Source: Marinomonas balearica (lineage in GTDB: Bacteria > Pseudomonadota > Gammaproteobacteria > Pseudomonadales > Marinomonadaceae). From it: a DNA stretch of 64,000 nt. The translations under genes and the position numbers were made by a program. Shown piece after piece: positions 46,918 to 58,082 of this stretch. The notes below the pieces were generated by a model. It was not told where the DNA came from. It worked only from the letters and a program-made list of their open reading frames with translations, and searched no databases. The DNA is taken from the NCBI RefSeq assembly GCF_004362145.1, contig NZ_SNXC01000009.1, positions 547,823-611,822 on the forward strand, read 5' to 3'. Within the stretch, counting starts at the first letter, position 1; the number at the start of each line of letters is the position of its first letter.

Positions 46918-48270
46918 TTACACTAAAAATAAAGTTGCTAGGCCCAAAAATGATAAGAAACCAACGACGTCCGTGACCGTTGTAAGAATCACGCTACCAG
47001 CAAGAGCTGGGTCAACACCGAGTTTCTTTAGAATAACGGGGAGCATTGTCCCTGTAATGGCTGCAAAAAGAAGGTTGATAATAATCGCTGCGGCAATGAT
47101 ATAGGCAATCTTAATATTGTCAAACCAAAGCGCTGTCATTGCAGCAATAACTGTCGCCCATAACACGCCATTTAGGGCGCCCACCACAATTTCTCGATTG
47201 AGTAGCCAACCTGTATTTGTTGATCCAATCTGGTTTAGGGCGATGCCTCGTATCACCAACGTTAACACCTGAGAGCCAGCGATGCCACCCATGCTGGCGA
47301 CGATTGGCATCAAAATAGCGAGTGCAACAATTTGATCAAGCGTTGCTTGAAATAGACCAATGACATAGGACGCTATAAAGGCCGTGATTAAATTGATGCC
47401 TAACCAAACTGCCCTGCGACGGGTTGTTTTTAAAATGGGGGCGAATGTGTCTTCGTCGTCATCCAATCCGGCCATCGAGAGCATAGAGTGCTCGGCTTCA
47501 TCTCGAATCACGTCAACTACGTCATCGATTGTGATTCGTCCTAGTAGCTTTTTTGTCTCAGGGTCAATAACAGGGGCTGAAACCAAGTCTAGCTTCTCGA
47601 ACGTTTGTGCAACTTCGCTTGCAGAAGTATCTGCCGTGATGGTCGTTGTGTCGGTTTCCATTATCTCGCGAACGGTCGAGGAGGTATCTGCAACGAGCAA
47701 TTTTGTCAGTGGTAAGGTGCCTAGAAATTTGTCTGATCGACTGACGATGAGTAGGCTGTCAGTCATATCTGGTAGTTCTTGGTGACGTCGTAAGAACCGG
47801 AAAACAATGTCTACGGTGATGTTGGGCCGAATGGTAATGGTGTCCGTGTTCATTAGGCCGCCAGCAGAGTCTTCAGAATAGCTCAGCAGAGTTTCGACGC
47901 GAGCCCGATTCTGAGCGGTCATAGAAGCAAGAACTTCTTTGGCAAGCGTTTCAGGTAAATGTTGAAGGATGTTGGTTAAATCATCGTGTTCAAACTGTTC
48001 TGAAACCGCAACCAGTCGCTCGGTGTCCATGCTTTTCATGAACTCGGCACTGATGTCTTCACTTAGATACTGTAGAACGTCACCTTCGTTCTTATCATCA
48101 ATTAGATCCCAAAGTAACTTACGTTCTTTAGGGGGAGAGGATTCAAGAAGCCTTGCTACATCCTGAGCAGGAAGTGCACCATTGAGCAAATAGCGAATTT
48201 GCATCGTTGTACCAGACTCAAGTGATTCATTGACCGTCTGAAGGTGCTCTTGAGTTGTTTGCTCAGTCAT
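46918..48270 (-). CDS. mgtE: Magnesium transporter MgtE
   Basis: This 450-residue protein has a cytoplasmic N domain (about 25-130), a pair of CBS domains (about 130-250) that sense Mg2+, and a C-terminal membrane part with five helices (about 285-450) including GGIAGSQVLTLVIRGIAL and PALAGSVILTTVTDVVGF, the pore-lining segments. I chose the ATG at 48270; a TTG 27 bases upstream would overlap the HPr gene. It follows npr by ten bases. Confidence 0.94.
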   Translation of the reverse strand: MTEQTTQEHLQTVNESLESGTTMQIRYLLNGALPAQDVARLLESSPPKERKLLWDLIDDKNEGDVLQYLSEDISAEFMKSMDTERLVAVSEQFEHDDLTNILQHLPETLAKEVLASMTAQNRARVETLLSYSEDSAGGLMNTDTITIRPNITVDIVFRFLRRHQELPDMTDSLLIVSRSDKFLGTLPLTKLLVADTSSTVREIMETDTTTITADTSASEVAQTFEKLDLVSAPVIDPETKKLLGRITIDDVVDVIRDEAEHSMLSMAGLDDDEDTFAPILKTTRRRAVWLGINLITAFIASYVIGLFQATLDQIVALAILMPIVASMGGIAGSQVLTLVIRGIALNQIGSTNTGWLLNREIVVGALNGVLWATVIAAMTALWFDNIKIAYIIAAAIIINLLFAAITGTMLPVILKKLGVDPALAGSVILTTVTDVVGFLSFLGLATLFLV

Positions 48271-48280
48271 ATTGCAGCTC

Positions 48281-48550
48281 TTATTCTGCTTCGCCAAATC
48301 GATCGCTAATGACGTCTACAATGGCAGTCATTGCTTCTGCTTCATCTTCGCCGTTGGATTTTATCTTGAGTGAAGTGCCTTTACTGGCTGCAAGCATCAT
48401 CATGGCCATGATGCTTTTGCCATCCACATTTCGCCCGTCTTTTTCGATTGTAATGTCGCAAGAAAAACGAGTGGTTGTTTCAACTAGCTTACTTGCTGCG
48501 CGAGCATGCAGGCCTAGTTTATTTACAATAGTGACGGTCTGTTCCAGCAT
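48281..48550 (-). CDS. npr: Nitrogen-PTS phosphocarrier NPr (HPr family)
   Basis: This 89-residue phosphocarrier has the active His16 in KLGLHARAASK and the conserved GKSIMAMMMLAASKG stretch near 45. It receives phosphate from EI-Ntr (PtsP, not here) and passes it to PtsN. It lies 11 bases after ptsN. In E. coli and Pseudomonas rapZ sits between the two; here it does not. Confidence 0.93.
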   Translation of the reverse strand: MLEQTVTIVNKLGLHARAASKLVETTTRFSCDITIEKDGRNVDGKSIMAMMMLAASKGTSLKIKSNGEDEAEAMTAIVDVISDRFGEAE

Positions 48551-48561
48551 TGCAGTCGTCC

Positions 48562-49011
48562 TTATACTTGTTGTAAAAACGTTGTTATGAGTTGTTCGTT
48601 CGTTGTTGCGTTACGTAATGCGTCGAGTTTCTCAGGAGACTGAGCCATTTCTGCAATTTGAGACAGTGTCTTTAAGTGGCCTTCGCACTCGTTTGGTGGT
48701 GCGATCAGGGCAAATATTAAGTCAACCGGTTTTCTGTCAATTGAGTCGTAATCGATCGGTTGTTCGAGAGACATCAATACGATTGCAGCATGATTTGCTT
48801 GATCAAATCGGCAATGTGGAATGGCGATACCTGAACCAATACCTGTGCTTCCAAGTTTTTCTCTGGCTAATAGGGCATCGTAAACGGCTTCTGATTCACA
48901 GTGAAGTCTTGCTCCGATTGCTTCAGCTAAAAACTCAAGTACTCTTTTTTTGCTAGCAATTGGCTGGTTTGCAAAAACCAGCTCGTTATTGACTAAATTA
49001 TCTAAGGGCAT
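48562..49011 (-). CDS. ptsN: Nitrogen-PTS enzyme IIA (IIA-Ntr)
   Basis: This 149-residue EIIA domain protein has the phosphorylated His in GSGIAIPHCRFD near 66. It regulates potassium transport and nitrogen/carbon balance rather than sugar import. The ATG at 49011 gives a start MPLDNLVNNELV. The TTG at 49032 adds seven residues and lacks a ribosome site. rpoN ends 17 bases upstream; no hpf gene lies between. Confidence 0.92.
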   Translation of the reverse strand: MPLDNLVNNELVFANQPIASKKRVLEFLAEAIGARLHCESEAVYDALLAREKLGSTGIGSGIAIPHCRFDQANHAAIVLMSLEQPIDYDSIDRKPVDLIFALIAPPNECEGHLKTLSQIAEMAQSPEKLDALRNATTNEQLITTFLQQV

Positions 49012-49028
49012 CGTTGTTACTACCTGTT

Positions 49029-50498
49029 TCAAATAAGGCGTTTTCGTTCATTAGAAGGAGGGATATTCATCGCCTCGCGATATTTTGCAACCGTTCTTCT
49101 GGCGACTTGAATTCCTTGTTCTGCAAGTATAGTCGCTAACTTGTTATCACTGAGTGGTTTTTTGGCTGGCTCTTCGGAAACCAGCTTCTTGATCATAGCT
49201 CGAATTGCTGTTGATGAGCACTCTCCACCGGAGCTCGTATTAACATGACTTGAGAAAAAGTATTTGAGTTCGAAAATACCTTTTGGGGTGTGCATGTACT
49301 TTTGTGTAGTAACACGAGATATCGTTGACTCGTGCATGCCCACTTCTTCAGCAACATTATGGAGTACCATGGGTTTCATGGCTTCTTCGCCATATTCGAA
49401 AAAGTCGATTTGGCGATTGACGATGCAGCTTGCTACTTTTAGCAAAGTTTCATTTCTACTTTGAAGGCTTTTAATAAACCATTTAGCTTCTTGTAATGAG
49501 CTTTTTATATAGTTTACGTCTTCAGAGGACGCGGATTTGTTCGCCATTGCTGAATAGGTTTCATTTATTTTAACAGGCGGTAGGGCGTCGTTATTAAGTT
49601 CGACTTGCCAAACGCCATTTTTCTTTTTGACTGATACATCAGGCACGACGTAATCGGTATCGGATGTATCGATCGTTGCGCCTGGTTTTGGGTTTAATTG
49701 TTGTATTAACGTAATTACACCTTTTAGTGCTTCTTCTTTTAGACGCGTCTTTCTGCAGAGTTGGGCAAAATCTCGGTTTCCAAGAAGAGGGAGGTAATTG
49801 TCAATTACATTTAAAGCCGGTTTGTAAAGTTCATGCTGTCTATAGGCTTCTAGTTGAACGAGTAGGCATTCTCTAAGGTCTTGTGATGCAACGCCGATAG
49901 GATCAAATCTCTGTACTCTATGTTGTACCGCGATGACTTCATCGAGCTCTAAGTCTTCAAGTTCAGATTGAAGTGATTCAAATGCTTCTTCAATGCTTAT
50001 TGAAAGGTATCCATCTGGCCGAACGCATTCAATGAGGGCATACGCTATTTCAATATCGCGGTCTGAAATATGAGTAAGGTTGAGTTGCCAAATTAAGTGA
50101 TCTTGGATGCTTTCTGATTCTGAGTTTCGGCTATCGAGGTCAAACTCACCGTCAAAGACAGGCGCATCGGATGCTGCAGCGGTGTTTTGATAAGTGTCAT
50201 CCCAGCTGCTGTCAATTGATAGCTCCTCAGGGATGCTTTCAGTCCATTCAGACTCTAAACGAGCTTCTTCCGAGCCAGTGTCACTTTCGGCTTTTTTTTC
50301 TGATTCATTATTGGATTCAGAAGGTGTGGAAGGTGTATTTTCATCTTCGTCTAACTCTAGAAGCGGATTCGATTCCAGAAAATCGTGTATTTCCTGTTGC
50401 AGGTCAATAGTAGAAAGTTGTAGCAAACGTATTGCTTGCTGCAACTGAGGGGTCATGGTTAACTGCTGACCTATTTTAAGCTGTAATGACTGCTTCAT
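49029..50498 (-). CDS. rpoN: RNA polymerase sigma-54 factor
   Basis: This 489-residue sigma factor has the activator-binding region I (LQLKIGQQLTMTPQLQQAI at 4-22) and an acidic region II (about 50-120). The core-binding and helix-turn-helix parts follow. It ends with the RpoN box ARRTVAKYRE near 470. It directs RNA polymerase to -24/-12 promoters for nitrogen, flagellar and other genes. It follows lptB by 66 bases, as in most gammaproteobacteria. Confidence 0.97.
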   Translation of the reverse strand: MKQSLQLKIGQQLTMTPQLQQAIRLLQLSTIDLQQEIHDFLESNPLLELDEDENTPSTPSESNNESEKKAESDTGSEEARLESEWTESIPEELSIDSSWDDTYQNTAAASDAPVFDGEFDLDSRNSESESIQDHLIWQLNLTHISDRDIEIAYALIECVRPDGYLSISIEEAFESLQSELEDLELDEVIAVQHRVQRFDPIGVASQDLRECLLVQLEAYRQHELYKPALNVIDNYLPLLGNRDFAQLCRKTRLKEEALKGVITLIQQLNPKPGATIDTSDTDYVVPDVSVKKKNGVWQVELNNDALPPVKINETYSAMANKSASSEDVNYIKSSLQEAKWFIKSLQSRNETLLKVASCIVNRQIDFFEYGEEAMKPMVLHNVAEEVGMHESTISRVTTQKYMHTPKGIFELKYFFSSHVNTSSGGECSSTAIRAMIKKLVSEEPAKKPLSDNKLATILAEQGIQVARRTVAKYREAMNIPPSNERKRLI

Positions 50499-50564
50499 GA
50501 AACAACTCTTTTTTTGTGGAACGCATTGTGCATAGTACTCTCTTTTTATTTGAAAAATAAGAGC

Positions 50565-51290
50565 TTAAAGTTTGAAGTTATCGCCGAGATAGACTTTTTT
50601 CACTTGTTCGTTGTTAATAACATCGTCCGCATTGCCTGACGCAATTATGTGGCCATTGCCTACAATATAAGCCTTGTCACATATGTCTAATGTTTCTCTA
50701 ACGTTGTGGTCAGTGATTAACACCCCAATACCACTGTCAGTTAAGTGTTTTATTATCTGTTTGATGTCTCCAACTGAAATGGGATCGACGCCTGCAAATG
50801 GTTCATCAAGTAATATAAATTTAGGGTTCATGGCCAGTGCGCGAGCAATTTCAACTCTTCGACGTTCTCCACCAGATAGCGCCATCCCTAGGTTTTTGCG
50901 TATGTGGGTTACATGGAACTCTTCGAGTAACTTTTCTAGCAGTTCTGACCTTTCTTGTTTCTTTAGTTCTTTTCTAGTTTCTATTATGGCTGCAATATTG
51001 TCTTCTACAGACATTTTTCTAAAAATGGATGCTTCTTGAGGAAGGTAGCCTATGCCTTTTTGGGCGCGAGCATGCATCGCATCTTTTGTTACATCATTTC
51101 CATCTATAAATATGCCGCCAGCATCATTTGCCACCATACCAACGATCATATAGAAGCAGGTTGTTTTGCCCGCGCCATTAGGCCCTAAAAGACCTACTGC
51201 TTGCCCCGACTCTACTGATAAAGATACATCAATGACGACTTTTCGCTTTTTATAGGCTTTTGCAAGGTGCTTGGCTTCCAATATTGCCAT
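50565..51290 (-). CDS. lptB: LPS export ABC transporter ATP-binding protein
   Basis: This 241-residue ATPase powers LPS extraction with LptF and LptG. Walker A is [13 protein letters not shown] (35-47), the Q-loop LPQEASIF near 85, signature [15 protein letters not shown] near 138 and Walker [14 protein letters not shown]. The start codon overlaps the lptA stop by one base. Confidence 0.96.
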   Translation of the reverse strand: MAILEAKHLAKAYKKRKVVIDVSLSVESGQAVGLLGPNGAGKTTCFYMIVGMVANDAGGIFIDGNDVTKDAMHARAQKGIGYLPQEASIFRKMSVEDNIAAIIETRKELKKQERSELLEKLLEEFHVTHIRKNLGMALSGGERRRVEIARALAMNPKFILLDEPFAGVDPISVGDIKQIIKHLTDSGIGVLITDHNVRETLDICDKAYIVGNGHIIASGNADDVINNEQVKKVYLGDNFKL

Positions 51291-51811
51291 TACTGTTCAC
51301 TCGGCTCTTGAGAGGGTTGTAGTGTCATTTTAACGCGACCGTTGCCGCGATTTTCTGCTGAGAATGTTTCGTCTTTCATCATGTAAAGGATGAAGTCGGC
51401 ATCTATCTCATCCTGCTCGCGTTTTAAATAGCCTTTTCCATTAATTTCCAGGCGGCCTTCTGTGACGTAGTCGATCTGGTCTCCACGACTTGTCACCATG
51501 TTGCCTTGCTCGTCGAGCTGTTGTGAAAACTTAGCAGGTGTCCCTGTCGCTTTTAACGAACTGAATGTGTTAGTTGCTGGGTCGGTGAAAACTTGTAAGT
51601 AGTCCGCTTTGATTTCAATCGTGCCTTGCTTTATTAAAACGTCGCCTTGATACGTTGCCTTACCAGCTTTTTGGTCGAAAAAAGCTTCATCCGCCTGTAT
51701 TTCGAGAGGTTGGCTCGTATCGCTTTCAAGGGCATAGCTTGAGGGGATTCCCAAACAAGCGCTTGCGGTTAGTATGAGGGCTGCTTTATTTATTTTGGGT
51801 AGCTTGTTCAT
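51290..51811 (-). CDS. lptA: LPS transport periplasmic protein LptA
   Basis: This 173-residue protein from the ATG at 51811 has a signal peptide with cleavage near SSYA-LES (about residue 27) and an OstA-like beta-jellyroll ([24 protein letters not shown]). Repeats of this fold form the LPS bridge across the periplasm. An upstream ATG at 51850 adds 13 residues before a good signal peptide, so I chose the later one. The gene overlaps lptC by 26 bases. Confidence 0.93.
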   Translation of the reverse strand: MNKLPKINKAALILTASACLGIPSSYALESDTSQPLEIQADEAFFDQKAGKATYQGDVLIKQGTIEIKADYLQVFTDPATNTFSSLKATGTPAKFSQQLDEQGNMVTSRGDQIDYVTEGRLEINGKGYLKREQDEIDADFILYMMKDETFSAENRGNGRVKMTLQPSQEPSEQ

Positions 51812-52373
51812 AATGTCCAGATACGTTTCCTTTAAGTTGAGCTGTTTCAAGGTTGATGTATGAGCGAATGGTATCGGCTAGTGTAATGCCTTGTGGAGTG
51901 GTTAGTTTCGCATTCCCCTCACTAATAAGCGATTTGTCTATACCATTGTAATGAATAACATCTGCGTTTAGTTTGTTTGAGTTAATGTTGTTGTCTTTTC
52001 TAACGACTGAGGCGTTAGATGTTAGCAATACGTCTTTATTGGTGTCATTGAGCTGTCCAAAATCTGCTTCCGCATGCCAAACAATTCCGTCGGTTGTTGT
52101 TTCTATTTTTGGAGCAACAGCAGTTGTTTGTTTATTGATATTGTAATGGCTGAGTTTAGAGGTTCTGATGATTTGCTCTAGTTGGCCATCGGCCGTAAAT
52201 TCTTTAGATGTCACATTCTCCAAAAAATAATCGGGAGTGTTTGATAGTTCATCTTTTGAAACAAGTGTGGTCGTTGGCGAGGCTCCGTACCAAAAAAATG
52301 CAATAACGCATGCGGCGATCGTAAAAACGATGCCTGTTTTTTGAAGCCATTCTTTCGGTATCAGTATTTTCAC
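51786..52373 (-). CDS. lptC: LPS export protein LptC
   Basis: This 195-residue inner membrane-anchored protein has one N-terminal helix (about 13-28) and a periplasmic jellyroll (DYFLENVTSKEFTADGQL near 48). It hands LPS from LptBFG to LptA. It follows the yrbG gene by six bases; in E. coli kdsD and kdsC lie between these two. Confidence 0.92.
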   Translation of the reverse strand: MKILIPKEWLQKTGIVFTIAACVIAFFWYGASPTTTLVSKDELSNTPDYFLENVTSKEFTADGQLEQIIRTSKLSHYNINKQTTAVAPKIETTTDGIVWHAEADFGQLNDTNKDVLLTSNASVVRKDNNINSNKLNADVIHYNGIDKSLISEGNAKLTTPQGITLADTIRSYINLETAQLKGNVSGHYEQATQNK

Positions 52374-52379
52374 AGTTTT

Positions 52380-53336
52380 TTAACTAACGGCTATTAGTGT
52401 GTATAGGTAAATTGCATAGCTGCCCAATAATGGGAAGCCAATCCAACGTGGAACTTCTTTGATTCTGTTGCGTGAGTATACAAGGATCAGAAGTGTAAGT
52501 GTAAGAGTGAGTGCTAAAACCCACCAATAGTCGCGATTTAGTACTTCTATATTGAGTACGCCCGGCGCTAATATGGCAGGCATAGGTAATACCGTTGCTA
52601 GGTTAAATAGGTTTGAGCCGAGTACATTGCCTATTGCGATGTCATGATGACCTTTTTTTACGCTGGTTATCGAGGCTGCAAGTTCTGGTAGGCTTGTGCC
52701 TATCGCAACGATAGTCAGGCCGATGACAAGCTCACTAATTCCTAAACTTGTAGCAATTCCAACTGCACCCCAAACAAGCACTTTTGAAGATAGAACGAGA
52801 ACAATTAGTCCTAAAATCGCGATGGTCAGTGAATAGAATACGCTTTTTCCATCATCTTCTGGTAGGTCATCTAAGAGCTCCTCTTTACTTTCTTTGCCAC
52901 CTTTGAGTAGAAGTACAAGGGCAATGATGAATGAAATAATCAGAATGATGCCGTCGAAGCTGGAAAGGTGTCCGTCAAGAAATAATGCGCCAGTAAGTAG
53001 CGTGATGCCAACAACAAGAGGGATTTCTTTTTTTATTAATGTGCCCGAAATTGGGATAGAGGAAAATAGAAGAGTGGCTCCAAAGACTAAAGCAATATTG
53101 GCAATATTTGACCCCAAAACATTTCCTATGGCAATTTCTGGAGCATTGTCCAAAGAAGCAATAGCAGAAACGACCATTTCTGGGGCTGAAGTTCCAAGAG
53201 CAACAAGTGTTACTCCTATTATTATTGGGCTCACATTTAGTTTTTCGGCCACGAGCGCAGCGTGTTCAATAAATTTATCAGAGCTTAAAACCAGCAAAAT
53301 TAACCCTGCCAAAAGCGCAACAGCAAACAAAAACAT
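52380..53336 (-). CDS. yrbG: Calcium/sodium antiporter (YrbG, CaCA family)
   Basis: This inner membrane exchanger has ten predicted helices in two inverted halves. The alpha repeats are GVTLVALGTSAPEMVVS with GNVLGSNIANIAL in the first half, and GLTIVAIGTSLPELAAS with GNVLGSNLFNLA in the second. An acidic loop (about 145-175) joins the halves. I prefer the ATG at 53336 (MFLFAVALLAGLILLV), which matches the family start; an ATG at 53372 adds 12 residues. It is the first gene of the minus-strand block and diverges from mlaF. Confidence 0.92.
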   Translation of the reverse strand: MFLFAVALLAGLILLVLSSDKFIEHAALVAEKLNVSPIIIGVTLVALGTSAPEMVVSAIASLDNAPEIAIGNVLGSNIANIALVFGATLLFSSIPISGTLIKKEIPLVVGITLLTGALFLDGHLSSFDGIILIISFIIALVLLLKGGKESKEELLDDLPEDDGKSVFYSLTIAILGLIVLVLSSKVLVWGAVGIATSLGISELVIGLTIVAIGTSLPELAASITSVKKGHHDIAIGNVLGSNLFNLATVLPMPAILAPGVLNIEVLNRDYWWVLALTLTLTLLILVYSRNRIKEVPRWIGFPLLGSYAIYLYTLIAVS

Positions 53337-53514
53337 ATATCTTTTAATCCGTGGGAAACAAAGTTGCTCCATTTAATGTGGTTTGTCATAGAAATTCAAG
53401 ACTTGACGTGCGCTATCCTTTATAAAACAAGCAACATAAGTGTTATGTGCTTTTAATTTGAGAAGTCAGGATGCTACTATTTAAGTAATAGGTTTAAATG
53501 GAAGTGCTAAAATA

Positions 53515-54318
53515 GTGAAAAACGCCTACGTTGAAATAAATAATCTGTCTTTCGCTCGGAAAGAGAGGGCCATCTATGAAAATGTGTCTCTCAAAATTCC
53601 GAGAGGAAAAATTACGGCCGTTATGGGGCCAAGTGGTACAGGGAAGACCACGCTTTTACGTCTGATAGCCGCTCAACTCCATCCTGATAAGGGGTCGGTG
53701 TTAGTCGATGGTGTGGACATACATAAAGCAAATCGGTCTGCGCTGTACGAGACGCGTAAGAAAATTGGCATGCTTTTTCAAAGTGGCGCATTGTTCAGTG
53801 ATATGTCCGTATATGAAAATGTTGCTTTTCCGCTGGAGGAACATACCGATTTATCTGAAGATATCATTAAAGACATTGTTTTAATGAAATTGCAAAGTGT
53901 CGGCCTTAGAGGGGCGATTGGGTTGATGCCGTCTGAACTTTCTGGCGGGATGGCGCGTCGTGTTGCTCTGGCCCGTGCTATTGCGCTTGATCCAGAGCTT
54001 GTATTATACGACGAACCGTTTGCTGGGCAGGATCCGATATCGAAAGGTGTGCTTGTAGAGCTAATTCAAAAGCTCAATAAAGCCGTAGGTATTACATCTG
54101 TTCTTGTGTCTCATGATGTTGAAGAGTCTCTTTCAATCTCTGATCATGTGTGTATTTTGTCTGGGGGAAGTGTTGTCGCTCAGGGCTCTCCTGAGGAAAT
54201 TAAGGCCTCTAACGATGAGCGAGTTGTTCAATTTTTAAATGGTCAAGCCGATGGACCTGTTCCTTTTCATTTTCCTTCTGGCAGTTTTCAAAGCGACTTG
54301 ATGGGGGATTCAAATTGA
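53515..54318 (+). CDS. mlaF: Phospholipid ABC transporter ATP-binding protein MlaF
   Basis: This 267-residue ATPase drives the Mla system, which moves phospholipids between inner and outer membrane. Walker A is [13 protein letters not shown] near 40, signature [16 protein letters not shown] near 142 and Walker [14 protein letters not shown]. The start is a GTG. It overlaps mlaE by four bases. MlaFEDB form the inner membrane complex. Confidence 0.95.
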   Translation: MKNAYVEINNLSFARKERAIYENVSLKIPRGKITAVMGPSGTGKTTLLRLIAAQLHPDKGSVLVDGVDIHKANRSALYETRKKIGMLFQSGALFSDMSVYENVAFPLEEHTDLSEDIIKDIVLMKLQSVGLRGAIGLMPSELSGGMARRVALARAIALDPELVLYDEPFAGQDPISKGVLVELIQKLNKAVGITSVLVSHDVEESLSISDHVCILSGGSVVAQGSPEEIKASNDERVVQFLNGQADGPVPFHFPSGSFQSDLMGDSN

Positions 54319-55097
54319 GAAAAGTTCGCAACATTGGACAAACTTTGTTTGATCAATTGGAATCGATAGGTCGAGCCGGGATATTTCTATTTCAGACGCT
54401 TGTTAGAAAGCCTGTTAGATGGGATGAAGGTTGCCGACTTCTTGTTAACCAGGTCTACTCGGTTGGCGTATTGTCTTTGGTAATTATCGTTGTTTCTGGT
54501 TGCTTTATAGGGATGGTTCTATCGCTTCAAGGTTATACGATATTGGCGAAATTTGGATCAGAGCAGGCGGTTGGGCAGTTATTGGCGCTTAGCCTGCTGA
54601 GAGAGTTAGGACCCGTTGTTACGGCTTTGTTGTTCGCAGGGCGAGCAGGTTCAGCATTAACGGCTGAAATAGGCTTGATGAAAGCAACAGAGCAATTATC
54701 AAGTTACGAAATGATGGGGGTTGATCCGCTTCGTCGTGTGATTGCTCCGAGGTTCCTTGCTGGCATGATTTGTATGCCATTGCTTTGTTTGATTTTTTCC
54801 GCGACAGGTATTCTGGGAGGAATGCTTGTATCTGTACATTGGCTAGGTGTCTATGACGGCTCATTTTGGTCTTTGATGCAGCAATCGGTCTATTTTGATG
54901 TCGATGTCTTCAATGGGATTATTAAATCGATATTCTTTGCATGGGCAATTACTTGGGTTGCTGTATATCAGGGCTTTGAGTGTGAACCCACTTCTGAGGG
55001 TATTGGTAAGGCGACAACGCGTACAGTAGTGTTAGGATCTTTAGCTGTCCTATTTCTTGATTTTATTCTAACAGCGGCAATGTTTGGGGACTTTTAG
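54315..55097 (+). CDS. mlaE: Phospholipid ABC transporter permease MlaE
   Basis: This 260-residue permease has five or six membrane segments, with [29 protein letters not shown] near the ATPase contact (split motif about 78-106) and the conserved [13 protein letters not shown]. The start is a TTG that overlaps the mlaF stop; GGGGG lies seven bases upstream. Confidence 0.94.
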   Translation: MRKVRNIGQTLFDQLESIGRAGIFLFQTLVRKPVRWDEGCRLLVNQVYSVGVLSLVIIVVSGCFIGMVLSLQGYTILAKFGSEQAVGQLLALSLLRELGPVVTALLFAGRAGSALTAEIGLMKATEQLSSYEMMGVDPLRRVIAPRFLAGMICMPLLCLIFSATGILGGMLVSVHWLGVYDGSFWSLMQQSVYFDVDVFNGIIKSIFFAWAITWVAVYQGFECEPTSEGIGKATTRTVVLGSLAVLFLDFILTAAMFGDF

Positions 55098-55099
55098 AC

Positions 55100-55561
55100 A
55101 TGCGAAATAAACATACGGAATTATTGGTTGGTATTTTTATAGTATTGGGTATCGCAGCGTTTGGCTATTTAGCCATTCAGGTGAGTGGCCTCGCCTTTTC
55201 CGATAAAAAAGATACTTATACTGTTGTTGCCCGCTTTGATGATATCGGCGGACTTACTGAGCGCGCTAAAGTGACTATTGCTGGGGTGACGGTAGGAGAG
55301 GTCGAAAGCATTACTTTTGACAAAGAGTACTTTATGGGGCTCGTCAGTATGTCCATTCACAGTGATATTGACAATATCTCGACAGACAGCTCTATTGCGA
55401 TTTTAACCAGTGGTTTGCTGGGTGAAAAATATTTGGGTATTACCATAGGCGCTGAAGACGATGTGCTTAAAAATGGGGATGAAATTTTTGACACCCAATC
55501 AGCACTTGTTCTTGAGAATCTAATTGGTCAGTTCTTGTTTAAATCTGATGAGGAAGAATAA
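55100..55561 (+). CDS. mlaD: Phospholipid-binding MCE protein MlaD
   Basis: This 153-residue protein has an N-terminal membrane helix (about 7-27) and one MCE domain (about 38-120, VVARFDDIGGLTERAKVTIAG). It forms a hexameric ring that receives lipid. It is about 30 residues shorter than E. coli MlaD. The C-terminal hydrophobic helix is present (LVLENLIGQFLF) and the gene overlaps mlaC by one base, so it is a short version rather than a broken one. Confidence 0.93.
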   Translation: MRNKHTELLVGIFIVLGIAAFGYLAIQVSGLAFSDKKDTYTVVARFDDIGGLTERAKVTIAGVTVGEVESITFDKEYFMGLVSMSIHSDIDNISTDSSIAILTSGLLGEKYLGITIGAEDDVLKNGDEIFDTQSALVLENLIGQFLFKSDEEE

Positions 55562-56175
55562 TGAACTATGTAGTTAGGCTCGTTGCGCTTTTATGTGCGC
55601 TATCTGTTCAAGGAGTGAGCGCTGCCGCTCACGAAGGGGCTAGGGAGGCTGTGTTAGCGGTTGTTGATCAGTTTAAAGTGGAAATTGTAGATAAGAAAGA
55701 GGTTTTGGCGAATGACCCGGGAGCTCTTTATTCTACCGTTTCTAATGTGTTGGAGCCCGTTATAGATTTCAATGATTTCGCTAAAAAGGTAATGGGCAAA
55801 TACTACAGACGCACATCTAAAGAGCAGAGAGTACGATTTTCTAGTGTCACTAAAGATACTTTGATTAATACGTACGGTTCTACTTTACTTGATTTTGACC
55901 CAAGTGCAATTAATGTTAAACCGCTTTCAGCGAATCAGCGCGGCAAAGAAACAAAGGTAGATGTGAGTTTTAAAACCGACGACGGCACGGCAATAGATAT
56001 TGCATTTTACATGGCGAAAAACAAAGTTGGGAATTGGCAGCTAAGCAATGTCATTATTAATGGTATAAACTTTGGTCTGACTTTTAGAAAGCAGTTTGGC
56101 GTCATGATGCAAAAGAATAAAAACAATTTGGATGCAGCAATTTCTGCTTGGGAAGATTCTTTAGCGTCTAAGTAA
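55561..56175 (+). CDS. mlaC: Periplasmic phospholipid shuttle MlaC
   Basis: This 204-residue soluble protein has a cleavable signal peptide (cut after VSAA or nearby, about residue 21). The Tol-Tol-Ttg2 fold follows: DFAKKVMGKYYRRTSKEQR near 76, and LSNVIINGINFGLTFRKQF near 160. It carries a phospholipid across the periplasm between MlaA and MlaFEDB. Confidence 0.93.
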   Translation: MNYVVRLVALLCALSVQGVSAAAHEGAREAVLAVVDQFKVEIVDKKEVLANDPGALYSTVSNVLEPVIDFNDFAKKVMGKYYRRTSKEQRVRFSSVTKDTLINTYGSTLLDFDPSAINVKPLSANQRGKETKVDVSFKTDDGTAIDIAFYMAKNKVGNWQLSNVIINGINFGLTFRKQFGVMMQKNKNNLDAAISAWEDSLASK

Positions 56176-56188
56176 CAGGGTTATTAGT

Positions 56189-56461
56189 ATGAAAATGACT
56201 GTTGAATCGGACAAAATTGTCTTCTCAGGTGTTTATTCACTTGAGTCGATAAAAGAATACTCAGAACAGATTAATAGTGGAAATCACGCGCCAAGCACCA
56301 TTGATGTATCGGCGCTTATAGGTGCTGGAGCGCCTTTGTTTGCCTTGTTTTTGCAGGTGGTAAAAAAGAGTCGAGTGCTTTCTGTTGTAGGTGCTAGTGT
56401 AGAGCTGATTGATATGGCAAAACTGTATGGCGTGGATCAAGTTCTTACATTTGAGGCCTAG
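56189..56461 (+). CDS. mlaB: STAS-domain protein MlaB
   Basis: This 90-residue cytoplasmic STAS protein binds MlaF and stabilises the transporter. The fold follows the STAS pattern with VDVSALIGAGAPLFALFLQVVK-like central part (residues 37-60). Sequence conservation is low, as usual for MlaB; position after mlaC makes the call firm. Confidence 0.85.
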   Translation: MKMTVESDKIVFSGVYSLESIKEYSEQINSGNHAPSTIDVSALIGAGAPLFALFLQVVKKSRVLSVVGASVELIDMAKLYGVDQVLTFEA

Positions 56462-56560
56462 AATAGGTATTTCTGTGTCCCATCTACAAAAAGTTGGTTA
56501 ATCAACGATTGTTTATCGTGTAGAATCAACAAAAATCAAAAATACTATTTTGGAGTGAAA

Positions 56561-58080
<1,520 letters not shown>

Positions 58081-58082
58081 TT

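Noticed and set aside
47384..47785. 133-codon plus-strand frame inside mgtE
   Set aside because: It is antisense to the conserved CBS region of MgtE, Ser/Val-rich and resembles no protein. It is a shadow frame.
55100..55561. Short MlaD as a truncated gene
   Set aside because: The MCE domain and the C-terminal hydrophobic helix are present and the stop overlaps the mlaC start normally.
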